DNA of 64,000 nt from JAGWBF01 sp963663025 (GTDB lineage: Bacteria > Chloroflexota > Dehalococcoidia > Lucifugimonadales > JAGWBF01): NCBI GenBank assembly GCA_963663025.1, contig OY760073.1:1364001-1428000 (forward strand). The letters run 5' to 3'. Of the stretch, positions 33,550 to 42,780 are shown piece by piece. The translations under genes were made by a program, and so were the position numbers. How positions within the stretch are numbered: position 1 is the first letter of the stretch; each line of letters begins with the position of its first letter. The notes under the pieces were generated by a model, which was not told where the DNA came from, ran no database searches, and saw only the letters and a program-made list of their open reading frames with translations.

Positions 33550-34401
33550 TCAGGCCAGAGCGGTCCTCGCTGCATCCATCATCTTGTCGATGGGGGATTC
33601 CTTGCCCGTCCATATCTCGAAGGATGCTGCTCCTTGATAGACCAGCATGTGCAGCCCGCCCAAGCCGGAAGCGCCGGCCGCGGCCGCCTCCCGAAGCAGG
33701 GGTGTTTCGGGAGGATTATACACCAGGTCATACACGAAGGCCCTTGCCGGTATGAGCCCTCTGGTCAGGGGACTGCTCCCCTCCCCCGAGCCGTGGAGCA
33801 TGCCCAGGGTAGTACAGTTGACGATGAGGTCCGCATCTCTGCAGGTGTCTCCCAAGTCTCTTGCGCCAGGCTCAGTGGAGATGGCCATGCACTCAAGTCC
33901 ATGACTCCGGACCAACTCTGCCAGATGCTCAGCCCTGGCCAGCGTCCTGTTGGCAATGGTGAGGTAGCTTGCCCCAGCATCGGCCAAGGCGCAGGCTACC
34001 GCCCTGGCAGAACCGCCCGCTCCCAGCAGCAGGACCCGGCAGCCCTTCGGCTCGAATCCTCCGGCTTCCCTAAGAGCACTCAGGAATCCCAGCCCATCGG
34101 TGTTGTATCCCACCAACTTTCCGCCGGAGTTCTGGATGGTGTTGACGGCCCCGGCCAGCCTTGCCCATTCATCCACGCTGTCCAAGTAGGGCATGACCGC
34201 CTCTTTATGGGGGACGGTTACGTTGATGCCGAGGAATTCCGGCGACCTGATGCCTTCCAGGAAGGTCGGCAGATCCGCCGGAGCCACCTCCCATGCCCGG
34301 TAGGCGGCATCCATTCCATGATGGTCCAGAGCGGCCTGCTGAAATATGGGAGATATGGAATGACCGATCGGGAACCCGATAATTCCCAAGGAGACGCTCA
34401 T
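33550..34401 (-). CDS. aroE: shikimate dehydrogenase
   Basis: NADPH-dependent reduction of 3-dehydroshikimate. 283 aa. The shikimate-binding SHSXSP variant is GHSISPIFQQAAL, the catalytic lysine is in NVTVPHKE, then GAVNTI, NTDGLGF, the Rossmann LLLGAGGSARAV, and NRT for NADP specificity. It starts 13 bases after the NYN/LOTUS stop and is followed by aroC. Confidence 0.94.
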   Translation of the reverse strand: MSVSLGIIGFPIGHSISPIFQQAALDHHGMDAAYRAWEVAPADLPTFLEGIRSPEFLGINVTVPHKEAVMPYLDSVDEWARLAGAVNTIQNSGGKLVGYNTDGLGFLSALREAGGFEPKGCRVLLLGAGGSARAVACALADAGASYLTIANRTLARAEHLAELVRSHGLECMAISTEPGARDLGDTCRDADLIVNCTTLGMLHGSGEGSSPLTRGLIPARAFVYDLVYNPPETPLLREAAAAGASGLGGLHMLVYQGAASFEIWTGKESPIDKMMDAARTALA

Positions 34402-34414
34402 GGGAATTTTCCCT

Positions 34415-35440
34415 TTAGTTGGGACCTGGGGTGTTGGGCCTGTTGTCGCTGTACAGATCCACGGGAACGATGCTGTTCCCTTTCCGGTGCCAACGGGCGC
34501 TCAGCATCTCGCTGGCATCCAGCAGTCCCTGCAGGCTCTTGTAGGCGGAGGAACTCAGCTTGCTCACTCCCAGCACCTTGGCTGCTGCCGAGGACGCCTT
34601 GGAACCTGAGATGGGGTTCCCCGGGATCATCGCCCAGGCGATGTCGATCTCCTCATCCCATGGGGTGGCGGTTTCCCGGTTTCCACCGGAGGTCTGGGGG
34701 GGCTGTTGGGTTCGAGGGCCACGAGAGGTCTGCTGGGACTGGGAGCTCCGGGACTGGTCGGCCAGGGCTACTATGACATCTCCGTGGTCCCCGCCCCTGC
34801 GCTGTATATCGATCAGCTTGCTGGAGGAGAGGTACTGGGAGAAGGTCTTGTGTCCCAACGTGCGGTAGTCGAAGCTGGGGTCCATCCTCTTCATGGTGTT
34901 GTGCAGCTTGGCAGCTACAACCAAGCCCTGCTCATCCACCGATGTGTCCATAGCCCTGCGCAAAAGCTGGTCCGCCTGCTTGCTCAAGGCTGAAGTATCT
35001 CGTGCCGCCGACTTCCCGTCGTCCAGGTAAATGTACCTGTCGCACGAGTGCACCAGGGCCGATGACACCACGCCCCGATGTCCCGCTCCGATAACCGTCT
35101 TGCCCGAACCCCGCAGGGTGCTGACCAGCGGCACAAAGTCTGTGTCCGATGAGACGATGACGAAAGTGTCTATAGGGGTGCGGTGAAGCAGGTCTATGGC
35201 ATCGATGGCCAGGCAGATGTCGCTGGCGTTCTTTCCAGACCCGGACATGCGGAAATAGTGGCGGGCCTCGACGCCGAGCTCCATCATCTCCTCGCCCTTG
35301 CGGGCGATCTTGGTCCAGTCGGCGTAAGCGCGCTTAACGATTATCCTGCCGACCTCCGAAAGCTGGTCGAACAGATTAGGCAGGTTAGCAGAACCCACGT
35401 TTTCAAAGTCGATCAGTACGCCTACTTGGTCGTCAGGCAA
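34415..35440 (-). CDS. NYN-domain (LabA/PIN-like) RNase with OST-HTH/LOTUS domains
   Basis: 341 aa. The N-terminal NYN nuclease domain (about 6-140) has VGVLIDFENVG, DICLAIDAIDLL and FVIVSSDTDFVPLV, keeping the conserved acidic residues. A first OST-HTH/LOTUS-like unit (about 160-225) contains LLRRAMDTSVDEQGLVVAAKLHN and FSQYLSS; a second short region (about 280-325) may be another. The linker is Gln/Ser-rich and disordered. It is probably an RNA-processing enzyme. The start appears to be TTG at 35440. It heads the aroE-aroC-aroK run, with which it has no known functional tie. Confidence 0.85.
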   Translation of the reverse strand: MPDDQVGVLIDFENVGSANLPNLFDQLSEVGRIIVKRAYADWTKIARKGEEMMELGVEARHYFRMSGSGKNASDICLAIDAIDLLHRTPIDTFVIVSSDTDFVPLVSTLRGSGKTVIGAGHRGVVSSALVHSCDRYIYLDDGKSAARDTSALSKQADQLLRRAMDTSVDEQGLVVAAKLHNTMKRMDPSFDYRTLGHKTFSQYLSSSKLIDIQRRGGDHGDVIVALADQSRSSQSQQTSRGPRTQQPPQTSGGNRETATPWDEEIDIAWAMIPGNPISGSKASSAAAKVLGVSKLSSSAYKSLQGLLDASEMLSARWHRKGNSIVPVDLYSDNRPNTPGPN

Positions 35441-35567
35441 AGTCCACCCCCGTCACCCTCGGCAGCCCTGAAGAACACAGCCGGGAAAGTCATGGATTTC
35501 TCATTCAGTACGATGGTCAACGTAGTTGGTTGCGAGTCCTCCCGAACATCATACAGCAATTGGATCG

Positions 35568-37100
35568 CTATCTGCCCGTATTTCGCCCCGACTGTATGGC
35601 CCGCCACACCTTTTCCGATGTCAGAGGCATCTCGATGTGGCGGACTCCGAAGGGGGCCAGCGCATCGACGACGGCGTTGACAACGGCGGGAGGAGCCCCA
35701 ACGGTCGGGCCTTCTCCCATACCCTTCACGCCGATGGGATTTGTCGGAGATGGAGTTTCTATTGTTTCGTTCACAAAGGGAGGCACCATCTCGGCGGTGG
35801 GCAGGCAGTAGTCCATGAGCGTACCTGTGGCAAGCTGTCCCGTTTCGTCGTAGATTATCTGCTCGTAGAGGGCTTGGCCCAACCCCTGGGCAGCGCCTCC
35901 GTGTATCTGGCCCTCCACCACCATCGGGTTGACCACCACCCCCTGGTCATCGACGCAGTAGAGGGTTCTCACATCTACCTCGCCCGACTCCCCGTCCACC
36001 TCGACCACAGCCACATACGTCCCATAACTGTAGGTGAGGTTCTTGGGCTGGTAGAAGCACGACTCATCCAGGCCGAACTCCATGTCGGCCGGCCTCTCGG
36101 TCACCCGGTAGGCGGATGCCGCCACCTCGGCCAGGGAGAGTCCCGCCTTCCCGGAACCTGGGGCTACAAAGCGATTATCCTCAAGAACGATATCGCCGGG
36201 ATCCACGCCGAGGCGGAAGGCCGCAATCGCCCGCATCTTGGCCAGCACCTTCTCGGCTGCGTTGTGGATGGCGGTGCCGCCAATGACCATGCTGCGGCTG
36301 GCGTAGGTGCCCATTCCGTAGGTCACAAGCCCTGTGTCGCCATGCACGATCTCGATCTCCTCCACCTCCACCGGAAGGACCGCCGAGACCACCTGGGCAA
36401 AGGTGGTCTCCAAGCCCTGGCCGTGGGGAGACGAGCCTGTGTACACAGAGACCTTGCCGGTCCGGTCGATGGAGACCCTCCCCCAATCGTGTGCACTGGA
36501 GGCTGGGTTGATGGACGAAGGCCCGATTCCTCCCGACTTTATCCAGGAGGCGAATCCGATTCCCAGGTACCGGCCCTCTTCCCTCAGGCGGGCCTGCTCC
36601 TTCCTGAGCTCAGGATAGTCCGCCACCCGGAGGGCCGTCTCCATGCCCTCGGCATAGTCGCCACTGTCATAAACATCGCCTCCGGGCGTTCTGTAAGGGA
36701 ACTCCTCGGCAGGTATGTAGTTGCGCCTCCGCAGCTCGGCAGGGTCCATCTTCAGCTCTTGAGCTAGCATGTCCATGCCCCTCTCTATGAGGAACATGCC
36801 CTCGGGGCGTCCGGCGCCCCTATAGGGAGTTTCAGGAGTTCTGTGGGTGTAGACGGCCTGCACTTGGAGGTCCACTTCGGGTATGCCATAGGAACCGACG
36901 CTGGATATGGCGGAACCCGCCGAAAGGTTGGCTTCCGGTCCCTTGGGATAAGCCCCCAAGTCGGCGATGTGCCTTAAGCGGAGGCCCGTCACCTTGCCCT
37001 GGGAGTTGGCCGCCAGCTCCAAGTAGGAAACCTTGCCCCTGGCGTGGCTCATGCCCAGGAACTCCTCGGAGCGAGGTCGCCACCCACTTGGTTGGGGCAT
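35568..37100 (-). CDS. molybdenum hydroxylase large subunit (CoxL/XdhA type), C-terminal part
   Basis: C-terminal two thirds of an aldehyde oxidase/xanthine dehydrogenase family large subunit. Coherent sequence starts at about 37073 (RSEEFLGMSHARGKVSYLEL). The fragment contains PYRGAGRPEGMFLIER, GSSPHGQGLETTFAQVVS, and GMGEGPTVGAPPAVVNAV near the end, whose GxGE holds the catalytic glutamate. It joins the N-terminal part through a middle segment in the third frame (about 37074-37298, holding PDVGGGFGPK). The intact protein would be about 782 aa. The FAD and [2Fe-2S] subunits are not in the window, so the substrate is unknown. Confidence 0.85.
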   Translation of the reverse strand: MPQPSGWRPRSEEFLGMSHARGKVSYLELAANSQGKVTGLRLRHIADLGAYPKGPEANLSAGSAISSVGSYGIPEVDLQVQAVYTHRTPETPYRGAGRPEGMFLIERGMDMLAQELKMDPAELRRRNYIPAEEFPYRTPGGDVYDSGDYAEGMETALRVADYPELRKEQARLREEGRYLGIGFASWIKSGGIGPSSINPASSAHDWGRVSIDRTGKVSVYTGSSPHGQGLETTFAQVVSAVLPVEVEEIEIVHGDTGLVTYGMGTYASRSMVIGGTAIHNAAEKVLAKMRAIAAFRLGVDPGDIVLEDNRFVAPGSGKAGLSLAEVAASAYRVTERPADMEFGLDESCFYQPKNLTYSYGTYVAVVEVDGESGEVDVRTLYCVDDQGVVVNPMVVEGQIHGGAAQGLGQALYEQIIYDETGQLATGTLMDYCLPTAEMVPPFVNETIETPSPTNPIGVKGMGEGPTVGAPPAVVNAVVDALAPFGVRHIEMPLTSEKVWRAIQSGRNTGR

Positions 37101-37918
37101 TCAACAGCAGGGATGCGGCCGCCATGAGAACGTACTCCGGGTCGCCGTGGGCCTTCGGGCCGAATCCCCCGCCTACATCGGGGGCCACAACCCGCACCTG
37201 GTCTTTCTTGAGTCCGAGGATATCTGCCGAGTGGTCCTTGAGGTCGTGGGGGGTTTGGGTGCTGGCCCATATGGACAAGCTCTGGAGCTTGGGGTCCCCA
37301 GTGGGCCACACCGGCCCGGGGTTCCATGGGGACTCCATGGATGCGCTGGTTCACGAACCGCTCGCGGACGATAACGTCGGCTTCCTCGAAGGCTTGGGCG
37401 ACATTCGGCGTGGACCGCCTCCACAGCATCGCCTCGTTTGAGCGGTCGTCGTGCACCTGGGGCGCATCGGGCCGAAGGGCTTCTTCGGGGTCGAAGGCGC
37501 CTGGAAGCACCTCGTAGTCGATCCTGACCAGATCCTCCACATCCCGGGCGATGTAGCGCTCCTCGGCTACTATGATGGCGACGATCTCCCCGACGTGACG
37601 CACCTTGTCCGTGGCGATCATGTTAAAGGGAGGGAGGCTCTTTTCCGCTGTCACCTCCGGCAGGCCGGGGATGGCGATGACCGGATAGGTCTCGAATCGG
37701 GGATGGATGTCCTTTCCAGTCAGGACAGCCTTAACTCCCGGCTGGGCCAGGGCTTCGGTAGCATCTATGTCCAGGATCCTGGCGTGGGCATGGATGCTTC
37801 GCACGAAATGCACCCACAGCATGCCCGGCACCTGGATATCCTCGGCATAGACCCCCTCGCCCCGAAGAAGCCTGGGGTCTTCTTTCCTCTTTATAGAGTC
37901 TCCGATGGCGCCTGCCAA
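37049..37918 (-). CDS. molybdenum hydroxylase large subunit, N-terminal part (frameshifted)
   Basis: Residues 1-207 are good XdhA/CoxL N-terminal sequence: RKEDPRLLRGEGVYAEDI, MLWVHFVRSIHAHARI, KVRHVGEIVAIIVAE and NQRIHGVPMEPRAGVAHW. After Trp207 the frame is lost at the C-run 37296-37299; dropping one base gives WDPKLQSLSIWAS in the next frame. A second +1 shift at about 37074 moves into the C-terminal frame. Residues after 207 in this frame are not real. The start is TTG 37918 with GGAGG six bases upstream. Two breaks make it a pseudogene unless they are sequence errors. Confidence 0.82.
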   Translation of the reverse strand: MAGAIGDSIKRKEDPRLLRGEGVYAEDIQVPGMLWVHFVRSIHAHARILDIDATEALAQPGVKAVLTGKDIHPRFETYPVIAIPGLPEVTAEKSLPPFNMIATDKVRHVGEIVAIIVAEERYIARDVEDLVRIDYEVLPGAFDPEEALRPDAPQVHDDRSNEAMLWRRSTPNVAQAFEEADVIVRERFVNQRIHGVPMEPRAGVAHWGPQAPELVHMGQHPNPPRPQGPLGRYPRTQERPGAGCGPRCRRGIRPEGPRRPGVRSHGGRIPAVECPNQVGGDLAPRSSWA

Positions 37919-37968
37919 ACACCGCCTCCGTGGAGATACGTCCGAGCTATCGGGCCTCGTCTCCTCAG

Positions 37969-39147
37969 CTAGTAGGACCCTCCGGGTGTGCCCTGTGGTG
38001 TATTTCTGAACCTGGGAATGACGTGCTTTCCGAACATCTCGATGGACTTCATCGCCTTCTCGTGGCTTATGGTCTCCGAAGCGGTAATGAAGTGCATCTG
38101 GTCCACGCCTGCTTCTTCGTGAATCTTGATCGCCTGGGAGCAGCTGTCGGGATCACCCGCGATGATCACTCCCCGGCTGCACAGTGTGTCGGCATCCATC
38201 TGGGCGACAGCTGCCCTAGCGGCGCCTCCCGACAGATCCAGCGCCTCTCTCACCTCTCCGGTGGCTTCATCCTCGACCTTGCTGACGTACCGGGAGAAGT
38301 TCTGCTTCAGGTGATCGGGGATGCCTCCCCACTGCTTTATCAGCATCTCATAGACGTTTTTCTGGTCCTGAAGATAGGGCTTGTCGGGGCCGAAGAAGGT
38401 CTTGAGAGACTGCTTGCACAACTCCCTGGCCTCGCGGTCATCCTCACCGCAGTAGCCCATGACGGAAGTTTGCCATTCGTTGGTCACGAAGCCGCCGACG
38501 GGTTCGGCGTTCTGGATATTCTCCTTGTACTTCCTGATGTGCGGCTCCAGCACCGATGGTGCGGCCACACCCAGGGCCATGACTCCCAGTCCCTTCTGGG
38601 CCGCAAGCTCATATGACGCCGGCTGGACGGCCGCCATCCATATGGGTGGATGGGGCTTCTGGTAGGGCTTGGGCAGCACCTTGCGAGGAGGGACCTTCCA
38701 GAACTGTCCCTCGTACTCGAACATGTCCGATTCCCATATCTTGGGAATCATGGTCAGGGACTCATCCCACATCTCCCGCGTATTCCTGGGGTCGATGCCC
38801 ATGCCCGTCTGCTCGTAGGGAGCCGACCGACCCGTCCCGAACTCGATTCTGCCATTGGACAGGTGGTCCAGCATGGCCACGCGCTCGGCAACGCGAATGG
38901 GATGGTGGTAGGGAAGAATAACCACTCCGAAGCCCAGCCGGATGCGCTTGGTCTGACGGCTCAGCGCTCCGAAGATCACCTCGGGGCAGGGGGACATGGA
39001 GAAGCCCGTCAGGAAGTGGTGCTCCACCAGCCAGATGTAGTCGAAGCCTACCTCGTCAGCCAGGATGCACTGCTCCAGGGTTTCTTCGATTACGGCATGG
39101 TCATCCAGGACAGGGCGCTGCATTTCGAAAGCCAAGCTAAATTTCAT
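37969..39147 (-). CDS. LLM-class F420/flavin-dependent monooxygenase-like protein
   Basis: 392 aa, luciferase-like TIM barrel. MKFSLAFEMQRP at the start, then WLVEHHFL, LGFGVVILPYHHPIRVAERVAMLDHLSNGRIEFGTGRSA, and IWMAAVQPASYELAAQKGLG. Members oxidise organic substrates with FMN or F420; the exact substrate is unknown. ATG 39147 is preferred because CAGGAG lies seven bases upstream. Same direction as the molybdenum hydroxylase that follows 50 bases later. Confidence 0.88.
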   Translation of the reverse strand: MKFSLAFEMQRPVLDDHAVIEETLEQCILADEVGFDYIWLVEHHFLTGFSMSPCPEVIFGALSRQTKRIRLGFGVVILPYHHPIRVAERVAMLDHLSNGRIEFGTGRSAPYEQTGMGIDPRNTREMWDESLTMIPKIWESDMFEYEGQFWKVPPRKVLPKPYQKPHPPIWMAAVQPASYELAAQKGLGVMALGVAAPSVLEPHIRKYKENIQNAEPVGGFVTNEWQTSVMGYCGEDDREARELCKQSLKTFFGPDKPYLQDQKNVYEMLIKQWGGIPDHLKQNFSRYVSKVEDEATGEVREALDLSGGAARAAVAQMDADTLCSRGVIIAGDPDSCSQAIKIHEEAGVDQMHFITASETISHEKAMKSIEMFGKHVIPRFRNTPQGTPGGSY

Positions 39148-39676
39148 AAGCCAACTCCTGAATATCGGGTGCTTGGATGGAACACCGCTTATGGGTACCG
39201 GAGAGCCTCTTCCCATCCCTTACCGAAAGGGGGATGCTCCGGGGCCATTCTTGCGTGAAGAATAATCTCTGGCAGCAGAGCCGTCAACTTAAACAGCCTG
39301 CTGAACCTTTACCTTCTAACCACTCCCCCAAACTGATCGTCGCACAACCCCCATTTCCGCCGACATCGGCATCCCTTTATGATGGGTGTGCAGGACATCC
39401 TATCCGTAGTTGCGTTCCCCGCCACAGGTACGACATCCGGGAGCGCCAAGGCTATTGTATGTCGGATTTCACCATCTTCCATGGTCATCATGCACAAATT
39501 CGAACATACCACTCGATTGGACGACCCTATACAAGCATCAAGACTACAGGAGATACTTAATGAAGGACACGGACAATTTCACAGCCATTCCGCAGTCGGA
39601 CAATAGCCTATGTCAAGCAGGTTTACCGCAATGACCACGGCATCGACCCCCACTGAAAAGGAAGGGAGACTCCGAG
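39148..39676. other. intergenic region without a supported gene
   Basis: About 530 bases between the divergent LLM gene and the next plus-strand gene. I see no conserved coding sequence, RNA or repeat. It must contain the two divergent promoters, but none matches consensus well. Confidence 0.5.
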
Positions 39677-41254
39677 ATGTTAAGTAGGATGCCCCCTCTG
39701 GGCCGCCGGTTTCTCTACCTGGCATTGGGCATGGCCTCCACGCTCATGGTCGCCCTGTTGCTCTACGTCGGGTTCACCCTGTATACGGAATATTCGGATA
39801 TCAAAGAGACTTTCATCGGCGGGGTTGGCGTGGGAGCGGAATACCTTGGGCAGTCATCCCTCGAGGAACGGATTGCATGGGTGGATGTCATTGCCCGGGC
39901 CCGGCTGACATCGGTTTCCTCGGCGGCGGAGCAGCTCACCGGAGAGACTGGCTACGTCGGCGCGATAGAATACCGCTTCCAGGTGCTGGAGTACCTGCAT
40001 GGGACCGGATCCGGCGATGTCGTGGCCTTCGTGCTTAACTCGGGGATTCACTACAAGACCACTGCAGGCACCCTCGCTCGAGGCCAAACCCTGCTGGATG
40101 AGCGCGACACCCAGTGGGATGACCGGGAGGCCATCATCTTCCTCATTGACGACCATCCGGGACTTCCTGGCAGCAAGCAGGCGAATCGCTATTGGCTCGG
40201 GGCACTATCTTCAGGGGGGTGGGGCGACCACTACACCATAGTCAGCCGCACTCAGAAGCGATGGCTGCCAGCGGCGTCCACCGGGGACACATCGGAGGCG
40301 ATTGGGGCATCGGGCACTGGAGGCCAGCGGTTCCTCCTGGATGCCCCAGCGGATGCTGCGAGCACAGGCGGGTCGGCCCAAGCTGAATCAACGCCGACCA
40401 TCACCCTAACGGAGATGAAGGCGAAGGTCGCAGACATCGCGCAGAAGGTGGCCGCTGGGGGCGGCTCCGAGGCTTACCGGGACTGCCTCTACGAAGGATA
40501 CCGGTGGGAACGGGAAGTTAGCTACAGTAAAGAAAACTACAAGAGAGCTTTCGATGAGGGTCGAGACTATTTCTATATTCGCCATGACCAGTCAATAGGT
40601 TCCGGCCTGCCTACCGGAACACGGGCCTTCACAGACCCCTACGGGGGTGTCGGAGAAACTGCACCAGCTGGGGCAGGGGAATTTCGGTTAATGAGCGGGG
40701 CTGCAGCCCTGTTCACCACAAAGTGGCCTGGGGTGGCGGACACAGCGCGCCCCCTCCCGGCGGGCGAGTACAAGTTCTACTACAGCTATCGCCATCAGCA
40801 ATACATCATCTGCGACGCCCACCCCGAAGAAGAGAAAAAACGTCGGGAGGTGTTCGTCACCGTCACTGCCCCCGCCGGCACGGTGCATGAAGCTTTCTTT
40901 GATCCCCAGACCATAGGCATCGGGGATGGCTACATCAGCTCGGGCAACCTCAGCACAGGAGACCTTTCCCCCGCAGCCTTCACCACCGGCGACACCACCA
41001 CAACCATCACCAGCTTCTACGGGACCGGGGATGCAGTCACCATGACCTTATCCCCCTACGTTGATCTGACAACCCACATCTTCGACTTCATCACCGGCGA
41101 TGGGACAACGATGCTCTCCCTCACCGGGGCCACGGGGGACAGCGCCGCCGGCGCCCTGACCTGGGGCGTCGCCAAGCAGCCCTGGTCCTCTGGAGACCAG
41201 CTTATGCTGCGCATCTCGGAACCTCCGCTCCCCACGCCCATACCCTCTCCATGA
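39677..41254 (+). CDS. membrane-anchored extracellular protein of unknown function (larger relative of the 8.9-kb protein)
   Basis: 525 aa. Membrane anchor at about 13-35, then a conserved extracytoplasmic domain (about 65-260) shared with the protein at 8868-9743 (FQVLEYLHGTG, RDTQWDDREAIIFLIDD, KRWLPAASTG, TITLTEMKAKVA). A second region (about 265-400) includes AGEYKFYYSYRHQQYIICDAH and may be Ig-like. The C-terminal third is rich in Thr, Gly and Ser with ST-GDLS and TTGDTTTT stretches, and the protein ends in a Pro-rich tail. GGGAGACTCCGAG precedes the ATG. The function is unknown. Confidence 0.8.
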   Translation: MLSRMPPLGRRFLYLALGMASTLMVALLLYVGFTLYTEYSDIKETFIGGVGVGAEYLGQSSLEERIAWVDVIARARLTSVSSAAEQLTGETGYVGAIEYRFQVLEYLHGTGSGDVVAFVLNSGIHYKTTAGTLARGQTLLDERDTQWDDREAIIFLIDDHPGLPGSKQANRYWLGALSSGGWGDHYTIVSRTQKRWLPAASTGDTSEAIGASGTGGQRFLLDAPADAASTGGSAQAESTPTITLTEMKAKVADIAQKVAAGGGSEAYRDCLYEGYRWEREVSYSKENYKRAFDEGRDYFYIRHDQSIGSGLPTGTRAFTDPYGGVGETAPAGAGEFRLMSGAAALFTTKWPGVADTARPLPAGEYKFYYSYRHQQYIICDAHPEEEKKRREVFVTVTAPAGTVHEAFFDPQTIGIGDGYISSGNLSTGDLSPAAFTTGDTTTTITSFYGTGDAVTMTLSPYVDLTTHIFDFITGDGTTMLSLTGATGDSAAGALTWGVAKQPWSSGDQLMLRISEPPLPTPIPSP

Positions 41255-41308
41255 TTCTCTTGCTCGAACTAGGATTGGAATCGAATTTTGAGTCGAGGTA
41301 TTGCCTCC

Positions 41309-41339
41309 GCTCACCCTGAGCCTGTCGAAGGGTGTGAGC
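41309..41339. repeat. dispersed palindromic repeat (CCTGAGCCTGTCGAAGG type)
   Basis: GCTCACCCTGAGCCTGTCGA then AGGGTGTGAGC; the outer GCTCACCCT and AGGGTGTGAGC arms pair imperfectly. The CCTGAGCCTGTC core also occurs in the element at 56221-56276. Confidence 0.7.
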
Positions 41340-41586
41340 AGGAACCTACCTTGGCCCACCTGTCCTTGTGGTTTGACAACCTGTCTCGATCCTCTCGAAG
41401 AGCCTCACCACGAACAGAAGGTGGCCATAGGGATTTATTAGGGTTATGCAAAGGTCTCCCCACTCAGGAATCCGCCACGACCTTACCACATGGCCCCGAA
41501 ACCCAACACTCCTGCGCAGTCGAAGGTTAGGACAAAGAGGAAAAGCAACCCCTAACACTGAGTCGGCCGCTGCTGACAGCAGCAAG

Positions 41587-41615
41587 TTGACCCGGCCCAT
41601 ACATAGGGTGATAAT
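41587..41615 (+). promoter_or_regulatory. sigma-70-type promoter of the Asp-box gene
   Basis: TTGACC at 41587-41592, 17-base spacer, GATAAT at 41610-41615, about 32 bases before the start codon. Confidence 0.65.
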
Positions 41616-41647
41616 TCTCTCAAATTCCCATATTGGGGAGGCATGAG

Positions 41648-42658
41648 ATGCGAGATGACATCACCATTCTACTTGGGACCGTAGGGACCGGGATGTGGCG
41701 CAGCACCAACGGCGGGCAGACGTGGGTCCGGCCCAAAGGCGCCCGCGACAAGATGCCCTGGAGCGAATTCATCATCTTCGCCCTGACCCGGCACCCCAAG
41801 GACCCTCAGGTGATCTTTGCCGGCACCCAGGATGGCCTGTACCGGAGCGACGACAAGGGGGCCAGCTTCGAGAAGGTGGACTCGGAGATGAACGACTACG
41901 ATGTCTGGTCGGTGGCCATCGATCCGTCGGACCCGGACACCATGTTTGCGGGTTGCCGCCCCGGGGCCATCTTCCGGTCCAAGAATGGCGGCCAAGACTG
42001 GCAGAAGATGAACGCCGACTTTGCCGAGCACTGCGACAACATCAACATCCCCCGGGTGCTGACCATGGCGGTGGACCCCACCGACAGCCGCGTCGTTTGG
42101 GCCGGCGTGGAGGTTGACGGCGTGCGCCGCAGCCTGGACGGAGGCGACACTTGGCACACCATCGGCGCCGCGGTCACGCCGGGGGAGGTGGGCACAAGCC
42201 TGGATGAGCCGGACATCCACTGGATGGAGGTCAGCCAGGGCTCTCCCAACATGGTGATTACCAGCACTGTCCGGGATGTGTTCACCAGCACAGACATGGG
42301 CGAAAGCTGGAAGGCCGCCGGCGCTCGGGAGAACTTCCCCTACACCTTCTGCCGGGGAATGGCCATAAAGCCCGACGACCCCAACACCATCTTCGTGGGC
42401 ACCGGCGACTCCAACATCGGTGTTACGGGCGCAGTGGTGCGCACCAGGGACAGGTGCGAATCATGGGAGAATACACCCCTGCCCGTCGCTCCAAACTCAC
42501 CCATATGGAAGTTCGCGGTCAACGGCGCTGACCCCGACACCGTCCTCTGCTGCAGCCATTGGGGCGAGGTGTTCCAGAGCGAAAACGCGGGGGACATTTG
42601 GTCCAAGGTCGAGCGGGAGTTCACCGAGATACGCGGCATCGTCTGGATGCCCAATTAG
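41648..42658 (+). CDS. sialidase-like seven-bladed beta-propeller (Asp-box/BNR protein)
   Basis: 336 aa. Seven Asp-box-like units are spaced along the chain: STNGGQTWV, SDDKGASFE, SKNGGQDWQ, SLDGGDTWH, STDMGESWK, TRDRCESWE and SENAGDIWS. Repeats such as DPSDPDTMFAG, DPTDSRVVWAG and KPDDPNTIFVG sit between them. This fits a complete seven-bladed propeller with no other domain. It is not a proven sialidase, since the family arginine triad cannot be assigned, and there is no signal peptide. ATG 41648 follows GGGGAGG. Confidence 0.82.
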   Translation: MRDDITILLGTVGTGMWRSTNGGQTWVRPKGARDKMPWSEFIIFALTRHPKDPQVIFAGTQDGLYRSDDKGASFEKVDSEMNDYDVWSVAIDPSDPDTMFAGCRPGAIFRSKNGGQDWQKMNADFAEHCDNINIPRVLTMAVDPTDSRVVWAGVEVDGVRRSLDGGDTWHTIGAAVTPGEVGTSLDEPDIHWMEVSQGSPNMVITSTVRDVFTSTDMGESWKAAGARENFPYTFCRGMAIKPDDPNTIFVGTGDSNIGVTGAVVRTRDRCESWENTPLPVAPNSPIWKFAVNGADPDTVLCCSHWGEVFQSENAGDIWSKVEREFTEIRGIVWMPN

Positions 42659-42780
42659 GGCAGTCATAGCTGGAATGGTGACATACGGGTCTGTCTGCTG
42701 ACGCCCGAGAGTGCTAACATCGGACGGAGCCTCGGCCCACAGAATTATGGGATTGCAATTGCGGGGAGGGGAATGGAAAG

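Larger units (their letters stand above)
41255..41647. other. intergenic region with a dispersed palindrome and a promoter
   Basis: No supported gene in about 390 bases. It holds a CCCTGAGCCTGTCGAAGGG repeat near the left end, a degenerate second copy around 41385-41412, and the promoter of the Asp-box gene at the right end. Confidence 0.6.

Noticed and set aside
39379..39606. Small gene of about 75 residues in the gap before 39677
   Set aside because: No family resemblance and no ribosome site; composition is typical of chance frames here.
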